A DNA stretch of 64,000 nt from DAISIK01 sp036822055 (GTDB lineage: Bacteria; Verrucomicrobiota; Verrucomicrobiia; Opitutales; Puniceicoccaceae). Below the pieces are notes generated by a model, which saw only the letters and a list, made by a program, of their open reading frames with translations, made no database searches and was not told where the DNA came from. The DNA lies in contig DAISIK010000008.1 in the NCBI GenBank assembly GCA_036822055.1, positions 25,875 to 89,874 of the forward strand, written 5' to 3'. Below, piece after piece: positions 25,165 to 34,186 of the stretch. How positions within the stretch are numbered: the stretch's first letter is position 1; each line of letters starts with the position of its first letter. A program made the translations under genes and the position numbers.

Positions 25165-27045
25165 TTATTTTTTGGGCGAACTGACGATCCCTTTTCGAAA
25201 GCCGGAGGTCCGTCGATAGAAAAAAATCATCCCACAGAGAGCCGTGAAGCCCGGCAAAAAGAAAAAATTGAAAAGCGCCAAACCCACCCGCTGGGAATCT
25301 ACCGCTGCGGTCAAACTCCGATAGACGCTTCTGCGTTCCACCCGCAGCAACCGTTCTTGCTCCAGGGCCTGATCAAGGGCCTCAGTCCGCTCACCTGCTG
25401 CCTCCTCCTCAAGTCTGGTAATTTCGCTCTGAACCTTCCGCAAATCTGCCTCCAGTTCCCGGATACGATCCTCCCAGATTGCTTCTGCCTCACTTCGCAA
25501 GGTCGCAAATCGCTCAAAACGCCGGATTGTTGTGCCCTTACCCCGAATCGCCAATAGCTCTGTCTTCCCGGCCAATGCATCGACAATGTTCAAGGCCAAA
25601 GCCAGATTATCATTGGCTGGGACCATCGTCTGCCCTCCGGCAAACTCAGATTCTCGCAGGGCAAACTCGTCCAAAAGAAAGTCGACATCGCTGATGATGA
25701 CCATCTGGGAATCGCTGCGAGACTCCATGAGCTGGGTATCCTTCGGGTCCGACAGGCTCCTTAGAAACTTTTCCATCTCGTCATCAGGATTTTTTAAGGG
25801 CCGCCCCTCCGGAAAGGCCGTCATCAACCTCCCGCGAAAGGACGCTGCCAGCACCGCCTCACCCCGACTCAAGCTGATCTGCGACGACAAAGCCGAGGGG
25901 AGAACCCGGTTCAAGGAGGAAGGATCAACCACCCCGGCCGCCTCGGTGCTCCGCAATAGCACCTCCCAGACATCCTGTTTCCCGGCATCGATCGTCAGCC
26001 TCCCCGCTTCAATCAAATGGAGCGTGTCAATCTGGTTCGTGAAAATCGCCTCCCGGTTCACCTCTCGTACCTCCATCCAGATTGGATAATCAATCAGTAG
26101 CCGGCTAGCCGGGTCCTGGATCCGCAGGGACTGCAATGGATCGGCTACCACCTCATTGGTCCGGTAAGTCAGCCCCCAAACACCGAGTAGTTGCGGGAGA
26201 TCACTCCGCACCGTCCCGAGTCCCACCTGGCCGGGTGATTGATCCCGGATCCGCTGCCGAAAATGGCTGGGATCAAGCGCCAGAAACAATGGCCCGCCCC
26301 CGAGTACATATTGGTCCAGTGCAAAGAGATCCTCCCCACTCAGACGGCCCGGATGGACCATGATCAACAGATCCAAATCCATCTCCCCGATGCGCTCCAG
26401 ACTCCTCACTGTCTCGACCTCAAACATCCGCTTCAGCGCATCCACGAAGGCGTCGGCCAATCCCGGGCGTTTAAGCCCGGTTATCTCTTCCACCCCGGCC
26501 AACCTCAGCGGAGAATAAAGCCCCACTTTGGACCGTTCGCGCGAGCTGATTTCGAGCAGCAGACTCGAAATATCATATTCCAGAAAAGGCTCCCTCTCCG
26601 GGGAGAAAAAGGGAATCACCAGCTTTTCTTCCCCCGACCTCAATATTAACCCAAAAAGGATCTGCTCGGTACGACTCAACGGGCGACGAACCAGACCGCT
26701 TTTCACAGCTGCCAACTCCTCCAGGGAATCCGGAGCAGGATCAAACACCCTCAACTTTATCTTCCCTCCGGAAACCCGACGATAGCTTTTCAAAAGCTCT
26801 TCGATCCTCAGCGCATAGTTCTTGATCGAAACCGGCAGGATTTCACTTCGCCGGGAGAAATAGAACTCAAACTCGACCGGCTCCTCAATCTGCCCCACCA
26901 CTTCCCGGCTCTCCGGCCCAATCGAGTAAAGGCGCTCTCCACTCACATCAAGGCGACCGGGAATCTGCGAGGCGACTACCAGCCAAAGAAGCAGCCCGCC
27001 GTACACCAAGACCATTTGGAACTCTCGCTTTGTCGAAGCTTTCAC
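25165..27045 (-). CDS. GldG-like ABC system extracellular component
   Basis: 626 residues. The N-terminus has one membrane helix (MVLVYGGLLLWLVVASQI) followed by RLDVSGERLYSIGPESREVV, the hallmark start of the GldG/ABC-type uncharacterised transport domain. A periplasmic part follows (EFEFYFSRRSEILP, DLLIMVHPGRLSGEDLFALDQYVLGG in pieces, FLALDPSHF). Near the C-terminus a Glu/Arg-rich coiled coil (about 515-590) precedes a final helix (LALFNFFFLPGFTALCGMIFF). Family members form membrane complexes with an ABC ATPase and permease. In Bacteroidota these are called GldA/F/G and support gliding, but the same trio occurs in non-gliding bacteria. Its start overlaps the permease stop (ATGA). Confidence 0.87.
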   Translation of the reverse strand: MKASTKREFQMVLVYGGLLLWLVVASQIPGRLDVSGERLYSIGPESREVVGQIEEPVEFEFYFSRRSEILPVSIKNYALRIEELLKSYRRVSGGKIKLRVFDPAPDSLEELAAVKSGLVRRPLSRTEQILFGLILRSGEEKLVIPFFSPEREPFLEYDISSLLLEISSRERSKVGLYSPLRLAGVEEITGLKRPGLADAFVDALKRMFEVETVRSLERIGEMDLDLLIMVHPGRLSGEDLFALDQYVLGGGPLFLALDPSHFRQRIRDQSPGQVGLGTVRSDLPQLLGVWGLTYRTNEVVADPLQSLRIQDPASRLLIDYPIWMEVREVNREAIFTNQIDTLHLIEAGRLTIDAGKQDVWEVLLRSTEAAGVVDPSSLNRVLPSALSSQISLSRGEAVLAASFRGRLMTAFPEGRPLKNPDDEMEKFLRSLSDPKDTQLMESRSDSQMVIISDVDFLLDEFALRESEFAGGQTMVPANDNLALALNIVDALAGKTELLAIRGKGTTIRRFERFATLRSEAEAIWEDRIRELEADLRKVQSEITRLEEEAAGERTEALDQALEQERLLRVERRSVYRSLTAAVDSQRVGLALFNFFFLPGFTALCGMIFFYRRTSGFRKGIVSSPKK

Positions 27046-27776
27046 CGTTTCACCAAAAGGAAGTTCAAGAAAAGATGGGCGACCATGAAGCCCACAAAGT
27101 AGAACAAATCAGAAACTGCCACCAGTCCCCGCGTCATCGGCTCAAAATGAGTCACCACCCCAAGCCCCGCTACCGCATCGACCATCCACACCGGCAGCCC
27201 GGCGTCCAGCAGCAAGCCATTGAAGCGACTGTATCCGGCGATCGACAACAAAAGAGCCGGAAAGGCGGATACCACAAAGGCCACGATCTGGCTCTTGGTC
27301 CCCGCCGAGGCAGCGCACACGATGCTCAGGAAAAGTCCCGCCAGAAGGATCGCCCCGAAATACCCGCTTACCACTGGCCCAAAGTCAGGATTACCGAGGT
27401 ATTCGATCGTAAAATACAGTGGCAAGGTCAGGGCCAGACCCAAAGTTACAAAGGTCCAGGCAGCCAGAAACTTTGCCAGAACCGCCACCCACTCCGGGAT
27501 CGCCATGGTGAAGAGCATCTCAATCGACCCGCGCCTGCGCTCCTCGGCCCAGATCCGCATCCCCACCGCCGGAACAAAAATCGAGAGTACCCAGGGCAAG
27601 AACTCGAAAAAAAGCCGCAGGCTGGCCTCATCCTTCTCCAAAAATCCTCCCAGAAACCACGGAAATCCGATTGCCCCCAAGGGGAAGGCGCACAGGGCCA
27701 CGAAGGCTGCCGGAGTCTGGAAAAACCCGCCCAGCTCCCGCCTCCAAACACTAAAGAGCAACAGAAGCCTACTCAC
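27042..27776 (-). CDS. ABC transporter permease (GldF-like, ABC-2 type)
   Basis: 244 residues with six predicted membrane helices. The first lies after FSVWRRELGGFFQTP (a typical ABC-2 permease amphipathic start); the others include LVALCAFPLGAIGF, FLPWVLSIFVPAVGMRIWAEERRRG, FTMAIPEWVAVLAKFLA, GYFGAILLAGLFLSIVCAAS and VGFMVAHLFLNFLLV. The WAEERRRGSIEMLFTMAIPE segment is the conserved cytosolic loop of this group. It overlaps the ATPase gene by 8 nt and the GldG-like gene by 4 nt, so the three are made together. Substrate unknown. Confidence 0.88.
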   Translation of the reverse strand: MSRLLLLFSVWRRELGGFFQTPAAFVALCAFPLGAIGFPWFLGGFLEKDEASLRLFFEFLPWVLSIFVPAVGMRIWAEERRRGSIEMLFTMAIPEWVAVLAKFLAAWTFVTLGLALTLPLYFTIEYLGNPDFGPVVSGYFGAILLAGLFLSIVCAASAGTKSQIVAFVVSAFPALLLSIAGYSRFNGLLLDAGLPVWMVDAVAGLGVVTHFEPMTRGLVAVSDLFYFVGFMVAHLFLNFLLVKR

Positions 27777-28503
27777 CGGTTTGCCCTCCTCCGTCCGTCA
27801 GCCCAGCAAAGAGATCCTCCAGAGATTTTCCCGCCCCCGCCTCGGCTTTTAGCTCCTCCACACTCCCGCTAGCTACCACCTTCCCGCCAGCCAGAATCAC
27901 CATCCGCGCCCCCAGCGCTTCCACCTCCGATAAATCATGAGTTGAAATGAGGATACTGCGGTTCGCAGTCATCTCCCGAAGCACCTCCCGCAGCTCCCGC
28001 TTCTGGTTTGGATCAAGCCCGTCCGCTGGTTCATCGAGGATCAGGCAGGATGGATCGTGAATCAGGGCCTGGGCCAGACCGACCCGGCGGCGAAATCCCT
28101 TGCTCAAGGTCTCAATCGTCTGATTCCAAACCAAACCCAACTCACAAATTCCAGACACCCGCTCCAGGCCATCCCTCAGGGACCGGCCTCGCAACCCCCT
28201 CACCCGGCCAACAAAACGCAAAAAGTCCTTCACCAACATCTCCCCGTAAAGTGGGGCCACCTCGGGAAGATACCCCAAATGCTCCTGGGCCTTCGGAGGA
28301 TTCTCCCAAACATCATGCCCCGCCAGGTTTGCCGTTCCCGAATCCGGCCTCAGGAAGCCCGTCAACATCCGCAGGGTCGTCGACTTACCCGCTCCGTTCG
28401 GCCCCAGCAGTGCGAGGATCTCTCCGGCTTCCGCTTTAAAGGATACTCCCTCAACCGCCCGGATCGGTCCGAAACTCAAGCTCAACCCACTCGCTTCAAT
28501 CAT
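27769..28503 (-). CDS. ABC transporter ATP-binding protein (GldA-like)
   Basis: 244 residues, a complete ABC ATPase. Walker A is LLGPNGAGKSTTLRML (about 33-48); the Q-loop region is HLGYLPEVAPLYGEM; the signature is LSKGFRRRVGLAQALIHDP; Walker B is CLILDEPADGLDP; the H-switch lies in ILISTHDLSEVEALG. The FRRRVG variant of the LSGGQ signature, with Phe-Arg-Arg-Arg, is typical of ABC-2/GldA-type exporters. It is the first gene of the three-gene ABC unit and starts 11 nt after the glutaredoxin gene stop, so all four may share one transcript. Confidence 0.92.
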   Translation of the reverse strand: MIEASGLSLSFGPIRAVEGVSFKAEAGEILALLGPNGAGKSTTLRMLTGFLRPDSGTANLAGHDVWENPPKAQEHLGYLPEVAPLYGEMLVKDFLRFVGRVRGLRGRSLRDGLERVSGICELGLVWNQTIETLSKGFRRRVGLAQALIHDPSCLILDEPADGLDPNQKRELREVLREMTANRSILISTHDLSEVEALGARMVILAGGKVVASGSVEELKAEAGAGKSLEDLFAGLTDGGGQTGE

Positions 28504-28514
28504 TTAGAGCTTCC

Positions 28515-28796
28515 TCAATCCTCATCTGGCCCGAGGCCAAGATCTGCCTTCACTTCCGGAAACTCCTCTAACTCCGCCAAAAATTCATTCACATCAAAAT
28601 CAGCAACCACGAAATCTCCGTATTCAAAAGTCGGAGTTTTCGTCTGCCCACTCAAAGCCACCATCTGCTGCATCGCGGCCCGGCTCGCGATAACGTCCAC
28701 TACTTCGATAGCAATACCGTGGCCGTTGAAAAAATTCAGCGCCTCAATGCACCAGGGACAGCCCAGTTTGATGTACAGCTTAGGTACCTCTTTCAT
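28515..28796 (-). CDS. Glutaredoxin-like protein
   Basis: 93 residues. The thioredoxin-fold glutaredoxin pattern is visible: KLYIKLGCPWCIEALNFF with active-site CPWC at about 13-16, the cis-proline segment TKTPTFEYGD, and VADFDVNEFLAELEE replacing the usual glycine-rich GGxDD loop. An acidic tail (GLGPDED) ends the protein. It would reduce disulfides or glutathionylated proteins in the cytoplasm. It lies 11 nt upstream of the ABC ATPase on the same strand and diverges from the UvrA-family gene, with about 110 nt between starts to hold both promoters. Confidence 0.85.
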   Translation of the reverse strand: MKEVPKLYIKLGCPWCIEALNFFNGHGIAIEVVDVIASRAAMQQMVALSGQTKTPTFEYGDFVVADFDVNEFLAELEEFPEVKADLGLGPDED

Positions 28797-28909
28797 CGTG
28801 ACTCGGAGTTAAACTGATGGGATCGTCGGAGTCGAGATTTCTTCCGAGGCTATTCTGCCTTCCCGGATTGCCACAACCTCCCCTCCGCATAAATAAGCAA
28901 TCCAGGATT

Positions 28910-31831
28910 ATGGAACCCACCTCAGAAATTCAGATTCGAGGTGCCCACGAACACAACCTCAAGGGCGTCGATGTGAATATACCGAAAAACCGCCTCACCG
29001 TCATCACCGGGGTTAGCGGCTCGGGCAAATCTTCCCTTGCCTTCGACACCCTCTACGCCGAGGGCTACCGCAAGTATATGGAGAGCCTCTCCGCTAGATC
29101 ACGGATGTTCCTTTCCCAAATTCGTCGCCCCGAAGTCGATAGCGTAGAGGGCCTCACCCCCGTCATTGCCATTGCCCAACACACCTCCGACGGAGCCCAA
29201 CCGAGGAGCACCGTGGCCACCGTTACCGAGGTAGCCGACTATGCCCGCCTCCTCTGGGCCGGGGCGGGGACCCCCCATTGCCCACTCGACGGTGCCGTTG
29301 TTAAGAAACAGACCATCGATGACTGTATCGGCCGCGTTTTCTCCCTTCCGGCAGACTGCAAGCTAATCCTTCTCGCCCCCGTAGTTGAGGGCCCCACTGC
29401 CGTCATCCGAGAGACCGTTGAGCAGCTAAAACTCAAAGGCTACGCCCGGGTGCGCGTGGATCAGGAAATCCTCGAGATCGACCAACCCGAAGTCGTACGC
29501 CGCCGCCCAGGCCAAATCCTCCTCGAGGTCGTCATCGATCGGGTCATCCTTCGATCCGACCAGCGGAGCCGAATCGCCGACTCTCTCGAAATCGCCTTTC
29601 GCGAGGGCGAGAATCAGGCCACCGTTCTTTTCCAAAGTCCGGGCGAGGAAACTTTCAATGAACTAAAGCTCGGGCTGAACTTCTCCTGCAGCCAGTGTGC
29701 CACTACCTACCCGCAGCCCTCTCCCCGCCTCCTCAACTGGAGCCGCCCAGAGGGAGCCTGCCCGGTTTGCCATGGCACCGGAGAGGAGAGGCGTTTCGAC
29801 TCCGCCCTCGTCGTTCCCAACCCCTCCCTCAGCCTGCGCAAGGGGGCCATCAAACCGTGGCGCCTCGGTTCGAAAAAAATGATCATCCGCCGGAACGCCA
29901 TCCTTAAACAACTCTCCGAGCAGGTCCCTTTCGATCCCAACCTCCCCTGGTCCGATCTTCCCGCGGAGGTCCAGCAACTCATTCTCCACGGCCACCCGGA
30001 AAAACAGTTTTCTTTTAAACTTCGTCCGGGCAAAGCTGCTCCCGAAGTCACCGTCTTTGCCGGTGTCCTGGAAGATCTGAGACAGACCTTCCAAAATACG
30101 ACCAGTGAGGGTTTGCAGGCCCGACTCTCCACCTATCAAAAGGCCGACACCTGCTCGGCTTGCGGAGGACGGCGGCTCGCTCCCTATCCTCGCTCCCTGC
30201 TCTTCCAGAGCCTCAGCATCTGCGACTTTCTCCAATCCACCATCGGAGAGGCCGCCGCCATGATCGAAGGTCTCGCTCCCGAAACCCCCGACCTCCTCCC
30301 GTGGCGCGAGGCCATCCAGGGGCTCGCCAACCGGCTTCGCTTCCTCGAAGAGACCGGCCTCCACTACCTCACCCTTGATCGCCCCTTCGGCTCCCTCAGC
30401 GGAGGAGAGGCTCAGCGGGTGCGCCTCGCCACCCAGGCCGGTACGGGACTCAGTGGGCTGACCTACGTGCTCGATGAACCCAGCATCGGTCTGCACCCCC
30501 GCGATATTGAGAGGCTCAACCATACCCTTCTCAACCTTCGCGATCGGGGCAGTACGGTGGTCGTCGTCGAACACGAGGCAGCCACCATTAGAGCCGCCGA
30601 TCATTTGATCGAGATCGGGCCGGGCGCTGGAGAGTCCGGCGGTCAGGTCGTCTTTACTGGCCCCGTCGAGCAGTCCTTTGCATCCCCCTCCAGCATCTCT
30701 GGCCCCTTTCTCTCAGGCCAGCGTCGTATCGAACATTCAGGTACGGTTCAGCACCCGGACAAGGGTTTCCTTCGCGTTCTTGGTGCCGAGGCTCACCACC
30801 TTAAATCGATTGATGTTCAATTTGCCATTGGCTGTCTGAATGTTGTTTGCGGGGTCTCGGGCTCGGGGAAAAGTTCCCTCGTTTCCCACATCCTTGCCAA
30901 GGCAGCCGCCGTTAAACTCAATCGCGCCACCCAATGGCCAGCCAAACATCGGGCTATCAAGGGCCTTGAGGCCTTCAACTCCCTCGTCCTCGTTGATCAG
31001 AAACCGATCGGCCGCAGTGCCCGCTCCAATCCTGCCACCTTCACCAAGGTCTTCGACGAACTCCGGAAGGTCTTCGCCCTGACCTCCCTCGCCAAGGTGC
31101 GGGGCTATGATCCCAGCCGCTTTAGCTTCAACCTGCCCGGCGGCCGTTGCGAACGCTGCAAAGGCGAGGGTGTCCTCCCCCTCCCCATGGACTTCCTTTC
31201 CGAGGCAACCATCCCCTGCACCAGTTGTGGCGGTAAGCGCTATAACCGGGAAACCCTCGAAATCCGCTACCGGGGCAAAACGATCGCCGACGTTCTCGAG
31301 ATGACGGTTGAGGAAGCCATCTCTTTTCTCTCCAAACATCCCAAAATTATCCGGGTCCTCCAGACCCTCCGCGATGTTGGCCTTGGCTACTTGCGTCTCG
31401 GCCAACCCGCCACCCAACTCAGCGGCGGAGAAGCCCAGCGCCTCAAGCTTTCCCTCGAACTCAGCAAGAGCCAGACCGGTGCTAATCTTTACATTCTCGA
31501 TGAACCAACCACCGGGCTGCACTGGATCGATATCGAGCGTTTATTCGAGGTGCTGGTCCGCCTCCGCAATGCCGGAAACACCATCATCATCATTGAACAC
31601 GATCTCGACCTCATCCGGCTCTCAGATTGGCTCGTTGAGCTCGGCCCCGAAGGAGGCCCCCTGGGCGGATACCTTCTTTACGAGGGTCCGACGGGTTCCT
31701 GGATCACTTCACCCGAAGACACCCCCACCCTCACTGCCTACCGCCAGGCCTTCGGCCAGGCTACCGGACAGAAACCGAAACCATCCTCCCCGAAGACCAC
31801 CAAGCCCAGGTCTCCCCGTCAACGAAAGTGA
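28910..31831 (+). CDS. UvrA-family excinuclease ATPase
   Basis: 973 residues from ATG at 28910; the frame is open 31 codons earlier. Two ABC modules are present. The N-terminal one has Walker A GVSGSGKSSLAFDTLYAEG (about 34), and the C-terminal one GVSGSGKSSLVSHI; both have signatures (LSGGEAQRVRL; LSGGEAQRLKL) and DEP Walker B boxes. Zinc-module cysteines appear as CSQC...CPVC and CERC...CTSC. A UvrB-interaction-like region (about 115-240) is retained. Differences from housekeeping UvrA include MESLSARSRMFLSQI in place of the canonical text, CPLDG where CxxCG-type residues are usual, and a basic Pro/Lys tail. It may be a second UvrA or the sole copy; the window cannot tell. Its 3' end overlaps the convergent deacetylase gene by 13 nt. 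Confidence 0.87.
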   Translation: MEPTSEIQIRGAHEHNLKGVDVNIPKNRLTVITGVSGSGKSSLAFDTLYAEGYRKYMESLSARSRMFLSQIRRPEVDSVEGLTPVIAIAQHTSDGAQPRSTVATVTEVADYARLLWAGAGTPHCPLDGAVVKKQTIDDCIGRVFSLPADCKLILLAPVVEGPTAVIRETVEQLKLKGYARVRVDQEILEIDQPEVVRRRPGQILLEVVIDRVILRSDQRSRIADSLEIAFREGENQATVLFQSPGEETFNELKLGLNFSCSQCATTYPQPSPRLLNWSRPEGACPVCHGTGEERRFDSALVVPNPSLSLRKGAIKPWRLGSKKMIIRRNAILKQLSEQVPFDPNLPWSDLPAEVQQLILHGHPEKQFSFKLRPGKAAPEVTVFAGVLEDLRQTFQNTTSEGLQARLSTYQKADTCSACGGRRLAPYPRSLLFQSLSICDFLQSTIGEAAAMIEGLAPETPDLLPWREAIQGLANRLRFLEETGLHYLTLDRPFGSLSGGEAQRVRLATQAGTGLSGLTYVLDEPSIGLHPRDIERLNHTLLNLRDRGSTVVVVEHEAATIRAADHLIEIGPGAGESGGQVVFTGPVEQSFASPSSISGPFLSGQRRIEHSGTVQHPDKGFLRVLGAEAHHLKSIDVQFAIGCLNVVCGVSGSGKSSLVSHILAKAAAVKLNRATQWPAKHRAIKGLEAFNSLVLVDQKPIGRSARSNPATFTKVFDELRKVFALTSLAKVRGYDPSRFSFNLPGGRCERCKGEGVLPLPMDFLSEATIPCTSCGGKRYNRETLEIRYRGKTIADVLEMTVEEAISFLSKHPKIIRVLQTLRDVGLGYLRLGQPATQLSGGEAQRLKLSLELSKSQTGANLYILDEPTTGLHWIDIERLFEVLVRLRNAGNTIIIIEHDLDLIRLSDWLVELGPEGGPLGGYLLYEGPTGSWITSPEDTPTLTAYRQAFGQATGQKPKPSSPKTTKPRSPRQRK

Positions 31832-32718
31832 TCTGCCACCACTTGAAATAGCACCGCATGCCTCTCCACCAATTCATTAAGATCGAAGTGGTATCCCCCG
31901 CCGATCACACAAGCCACCGGAATGCCCCGCGAACGAGCCTCGGATAAGACGTATTGGTCCCGCTGATACATGCCCTCCCGCGTCATTGTAAACCTTCCCA
32001 GGCGATCACTCTCGCAGACATCCACCCCGGCATCGTAGAAAACGAAATCGGGATTCACCCGGTCCAACAAATGGGGGAGCGTCTCCCGGAGACTCTGCAA
32101 GTAGAGTCCATCGCCGGTTCCGTCTGGAAGCGCCAAATCAAAATCTCCCGGCACCTTGCGAACTGGAAAGTTCCGCTCTCCGTGTATTGAAAAAGTGAAT
32201 ACATCGCGGGTATTCCGAAAGATCTGGTTAGTACCGTCCCCTTGGTGGACGTCCAGATCCACGATCAGAATCCGTTGCGCCCAGCTCCGCTTCACCAACT
32301 CCATTGCCGCCACCGCTATGTCGTTGAAAATACAAAACCCCGAACCATAGTCCGGGAAGGCGTGGTGGGTGCCCCCTGCCGTGTTGCAGGCCAACCCGTT
32401 TTCAAGGGCCAGTTCAGCCGTCAGGAGGGTACCTCCTACTGCCAACCGCGTCCTCGCGGCCAGCTCCGGACTCCAGGGCAGCCCGATCCGCCGCATCACT
32501 CCAGCAGGTAGTTTGCCCGCCAAAAAGTCCCTGACGTAGTCCTGCCCATGCACGCCCAACAAAACTTCCAGGGAGGGGGGCTCGGGCTCTGCAAAACCCT
32601 CGGGAGCCAGACCTGCCTCTACGAGCCTACTCGCCAACAACTGGAATTTCCCCATCGGAAACCGATGGCCGGGCGGCAGTTCACAATGGTAGCCGGGATG
32701 ATGAATGAAGAAGGCCAA
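31819..32718 (-). CDS. Histone deacetylase-family (class IV-like) amidohydrolase
   Basis: 299 residues with the zinc deacetylase motif set: GGTHHAFPDYGSGFCIFND (the His-His pair and substrate loop), VDLDVHQGDGT (zinc Asp/His), SIHGERNFP, PDFVFYDAGVDV with the second zinc Asp, and VIGGGYH with a terminal Tyr-His. The start MAFFIHHPGYHCELPPGHRFPM is typical of the HDAC11/class IV bacterial group. It removes acetyl or other acyl groups from amines, polyamines or lysines. It diverges from the histidine kinase with a 210-nt gap, and its end overlaps the convergent uvrA-family gene. No acetyltransferase is near. Confidence 0.9.
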   Translation of the reverse strand: MAFFIHHPGYHCELPPGHRFPMGKFQLLASRLVEAGLAPEGFAEPEPPSLEVLLGVHGQDYVRDFLAGKLPAGVMRRIGLPWSPELAARTRLAVGGTLLTAELALENGLACNTAGGTHHAFPDYGSGFCIFNDIAVAAMELVKRSWAQRILIVDLDVHQGDGTNQIFRNTRDVFTFSIHGERNFPVRKVPGDFDLALPDGTGDGLYLQSLRETLPHLLDRVNPDFVFYDAGVDVCESDRLGRFTMTREGMYQRDQYVLSEARSRGIPVACVIGGGYHFDLNELVERHAVLFQVVADHFR

Positions 32719-32928
32719 AGAAAGGTCGTTTACTCATCCAAAGCCACCCCGTCGCAGATTCAACCCACAGCCCCTGTTTTTCCCCCGCCACCTTAAGAAA
32801 TCAATCATCCCCACAAATCCCCGCCCCCGTCTTCCACCCGCTATGGGATTGCCAGAGCTCCCCTGCCTTCCAAGGATTGGGGCTCAGACCTTCCCCACTA
32901 ACCGAAGCGTCCCACTTCATTTTTTCCG

Positions 32929-34155
32929 ATGCTCAAAAAAGTTCGTAGTTCCGCTCTCGACCGGATCCTCGGCAAAGTCGACGAGCTCGATGAGAAAAAC
33001 CTTGCCGCCCTCGTTACCCGCCTCAGCCGGGAAAGAAGGCTACTGGAAACCATTTTTAACACCATTCGGGATGCCATCCTCGTCGCCGACCTTCGCGGAA
33101 TCATCCAGTACGCCAATCATCCTGCCCGCCTCCTCCTCGGTCTCAATCAGCGCGAAATTGGGAAAACCCTCCTGCTCCGCCGTCTTCCCGGCCTCGCCGT
33201 TGCCCTGGGAGTCGCCGAGCTGGGAGACCTTATCGAAGGCTCCGCTCTCTCCACCGAGTTCGCCATCTCCTACCCCGAGGAGCGTGACGTCAGCGCCTAC
33301 CTCGTCCCCCTCGACGAGGCTGCCGACTCATTTGAAAGCGGTGGATTTCTCGTCCTCCTCTCCGACATCACCGAACAGCGCCACCGCACTCGCGAACAGA
33401 TCGAAACCGAAAGGCTCAACTCCATAACCATGCTTGCCGCCGGCGTCGCCCACGAACTCGGCAATCCCCTCAACTCCATTCTCATCCACCTCCAAATCGC
33501 CCAGCGCCACCTCAGAAGGGAGCCCCCCGAGTCTGCCTCCGATGGGGCACTGCGTTCGCTCGAGATCTGTCTCCAGGAGGTGGATCGCCTCGACTCCATC
33601 CTCTCCAACTTCCTTCGAGCGGTCCGGCCAACCGAACCCGACCTCAGGGAGATCAACCTCTGGTCCATTCTCAATGAGATTCTGGAGGTTCAATCCCAGA
33701 CCTTCGAGGATCGAGGAATCAACATTGATGTCGAAATCGATCAGTCGGTTCCCCTCGTCAATGGCGACCCCACCCAGATCAAGCAGGTCTTTTACAATAT
33801 CATCAAAAATGCCGCCGAGGCCATGTACCGGGGCGGCATCCTTCAGATTTCTTCCGAGGTCACCCCCCAGGATATTTCCCTTCGCTTTCAGGACGAGGGC
33901 GAAGGCATTGATGCCGAAGATCTTTCCCGCGTCTTTCAGCCTTACTTCACCACCAAGGAGGGTGGCCACGGTCTCGGGATGATGATTGTCCAGAGGATCA
34001 TGGACGACCACCGAGGTTCCATCACCATCCAGAGCGAGCGTGGAAAGGGTACTACCGTATCCCTCAGATTTCCCCGCCACACTCCCCTCCAACCCCTTCT
34101 CGAATCCGCTAAAGGCGAGCCCGATGCTCCTCCCCGGCAATCGCTGGACTCTTGA
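32929..34155 (+). CDS. Soluble PAS-domain sensor histidine kinase
   Basis: 408 residues without membrane helices. A short coiled N-terminus is followed by a PAS domain (about 35-150: IFNTIRDAILVADLRGIIQYANHPA in pieces), then the dimerisation H-box AAGVAHELGNPLNSI with His near 175. The ATPase domain shows NIIKNAAEAM, DEGEGID, FTTKEGGHGLGM and GKGTTVSLRFP. The layout resembles NtrB-like kinases. No response regulator is adjacent, so it is an orphan kinase. The nitroreductase gene follows 31 nt downstream on the same strand, so a link to redox sensing is possible but unproven. Confidence 0.9.
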   Translation: MLKKVRSSALDRILGKVDELDEKNLAALVTRLSRERRLLETIFNTIRDAILVADLRGIIQYANHPARLLLGLNQREIGKTLLLRRLPGLAVALGVAELGDLIEGSALSTEFAISYPEERDVSAYLVPLDEAADSFESGGFLVLLSDITEQRHRTREQIETERLNSITMLAAGVAHELGNPLNSILIHLQIAQRHLRREPPESASDGALRSLEICLQEVDRLDSILSNFLRAVRPTEPDLREINLWSILNEILEVQSQTFEDRGINIDVEIDQSVPLVNGDPTQIKQVFYNIIKNAAEAMYRGGILQISSEVTPQDISLRFQDEGEGIDAEDLSRVFQPYFTTKEGGHGLGMMIVQRIMDDHRGSITIQSERGKGTTVSLRFPRHTPLQPLLESAKGEPDAPPRQSLDS

Positions 34156-34186
34156 CTTTTCATCCGTTTCGCAGGTTCTCAAGGAA

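Noticed and set aside
27030..27872. Plus-strand frame of 280 codons.
   Set aside because: Pro/Gln/Lys/Arg-rich antisense of the ABC permease.
29663..30604. Minus-strand frame of 313 codons, and another at 30737-31522.
   Set aside because: Antisense of the uvrA-family gene; repeated Gly/Glu pattern from its codon bias.
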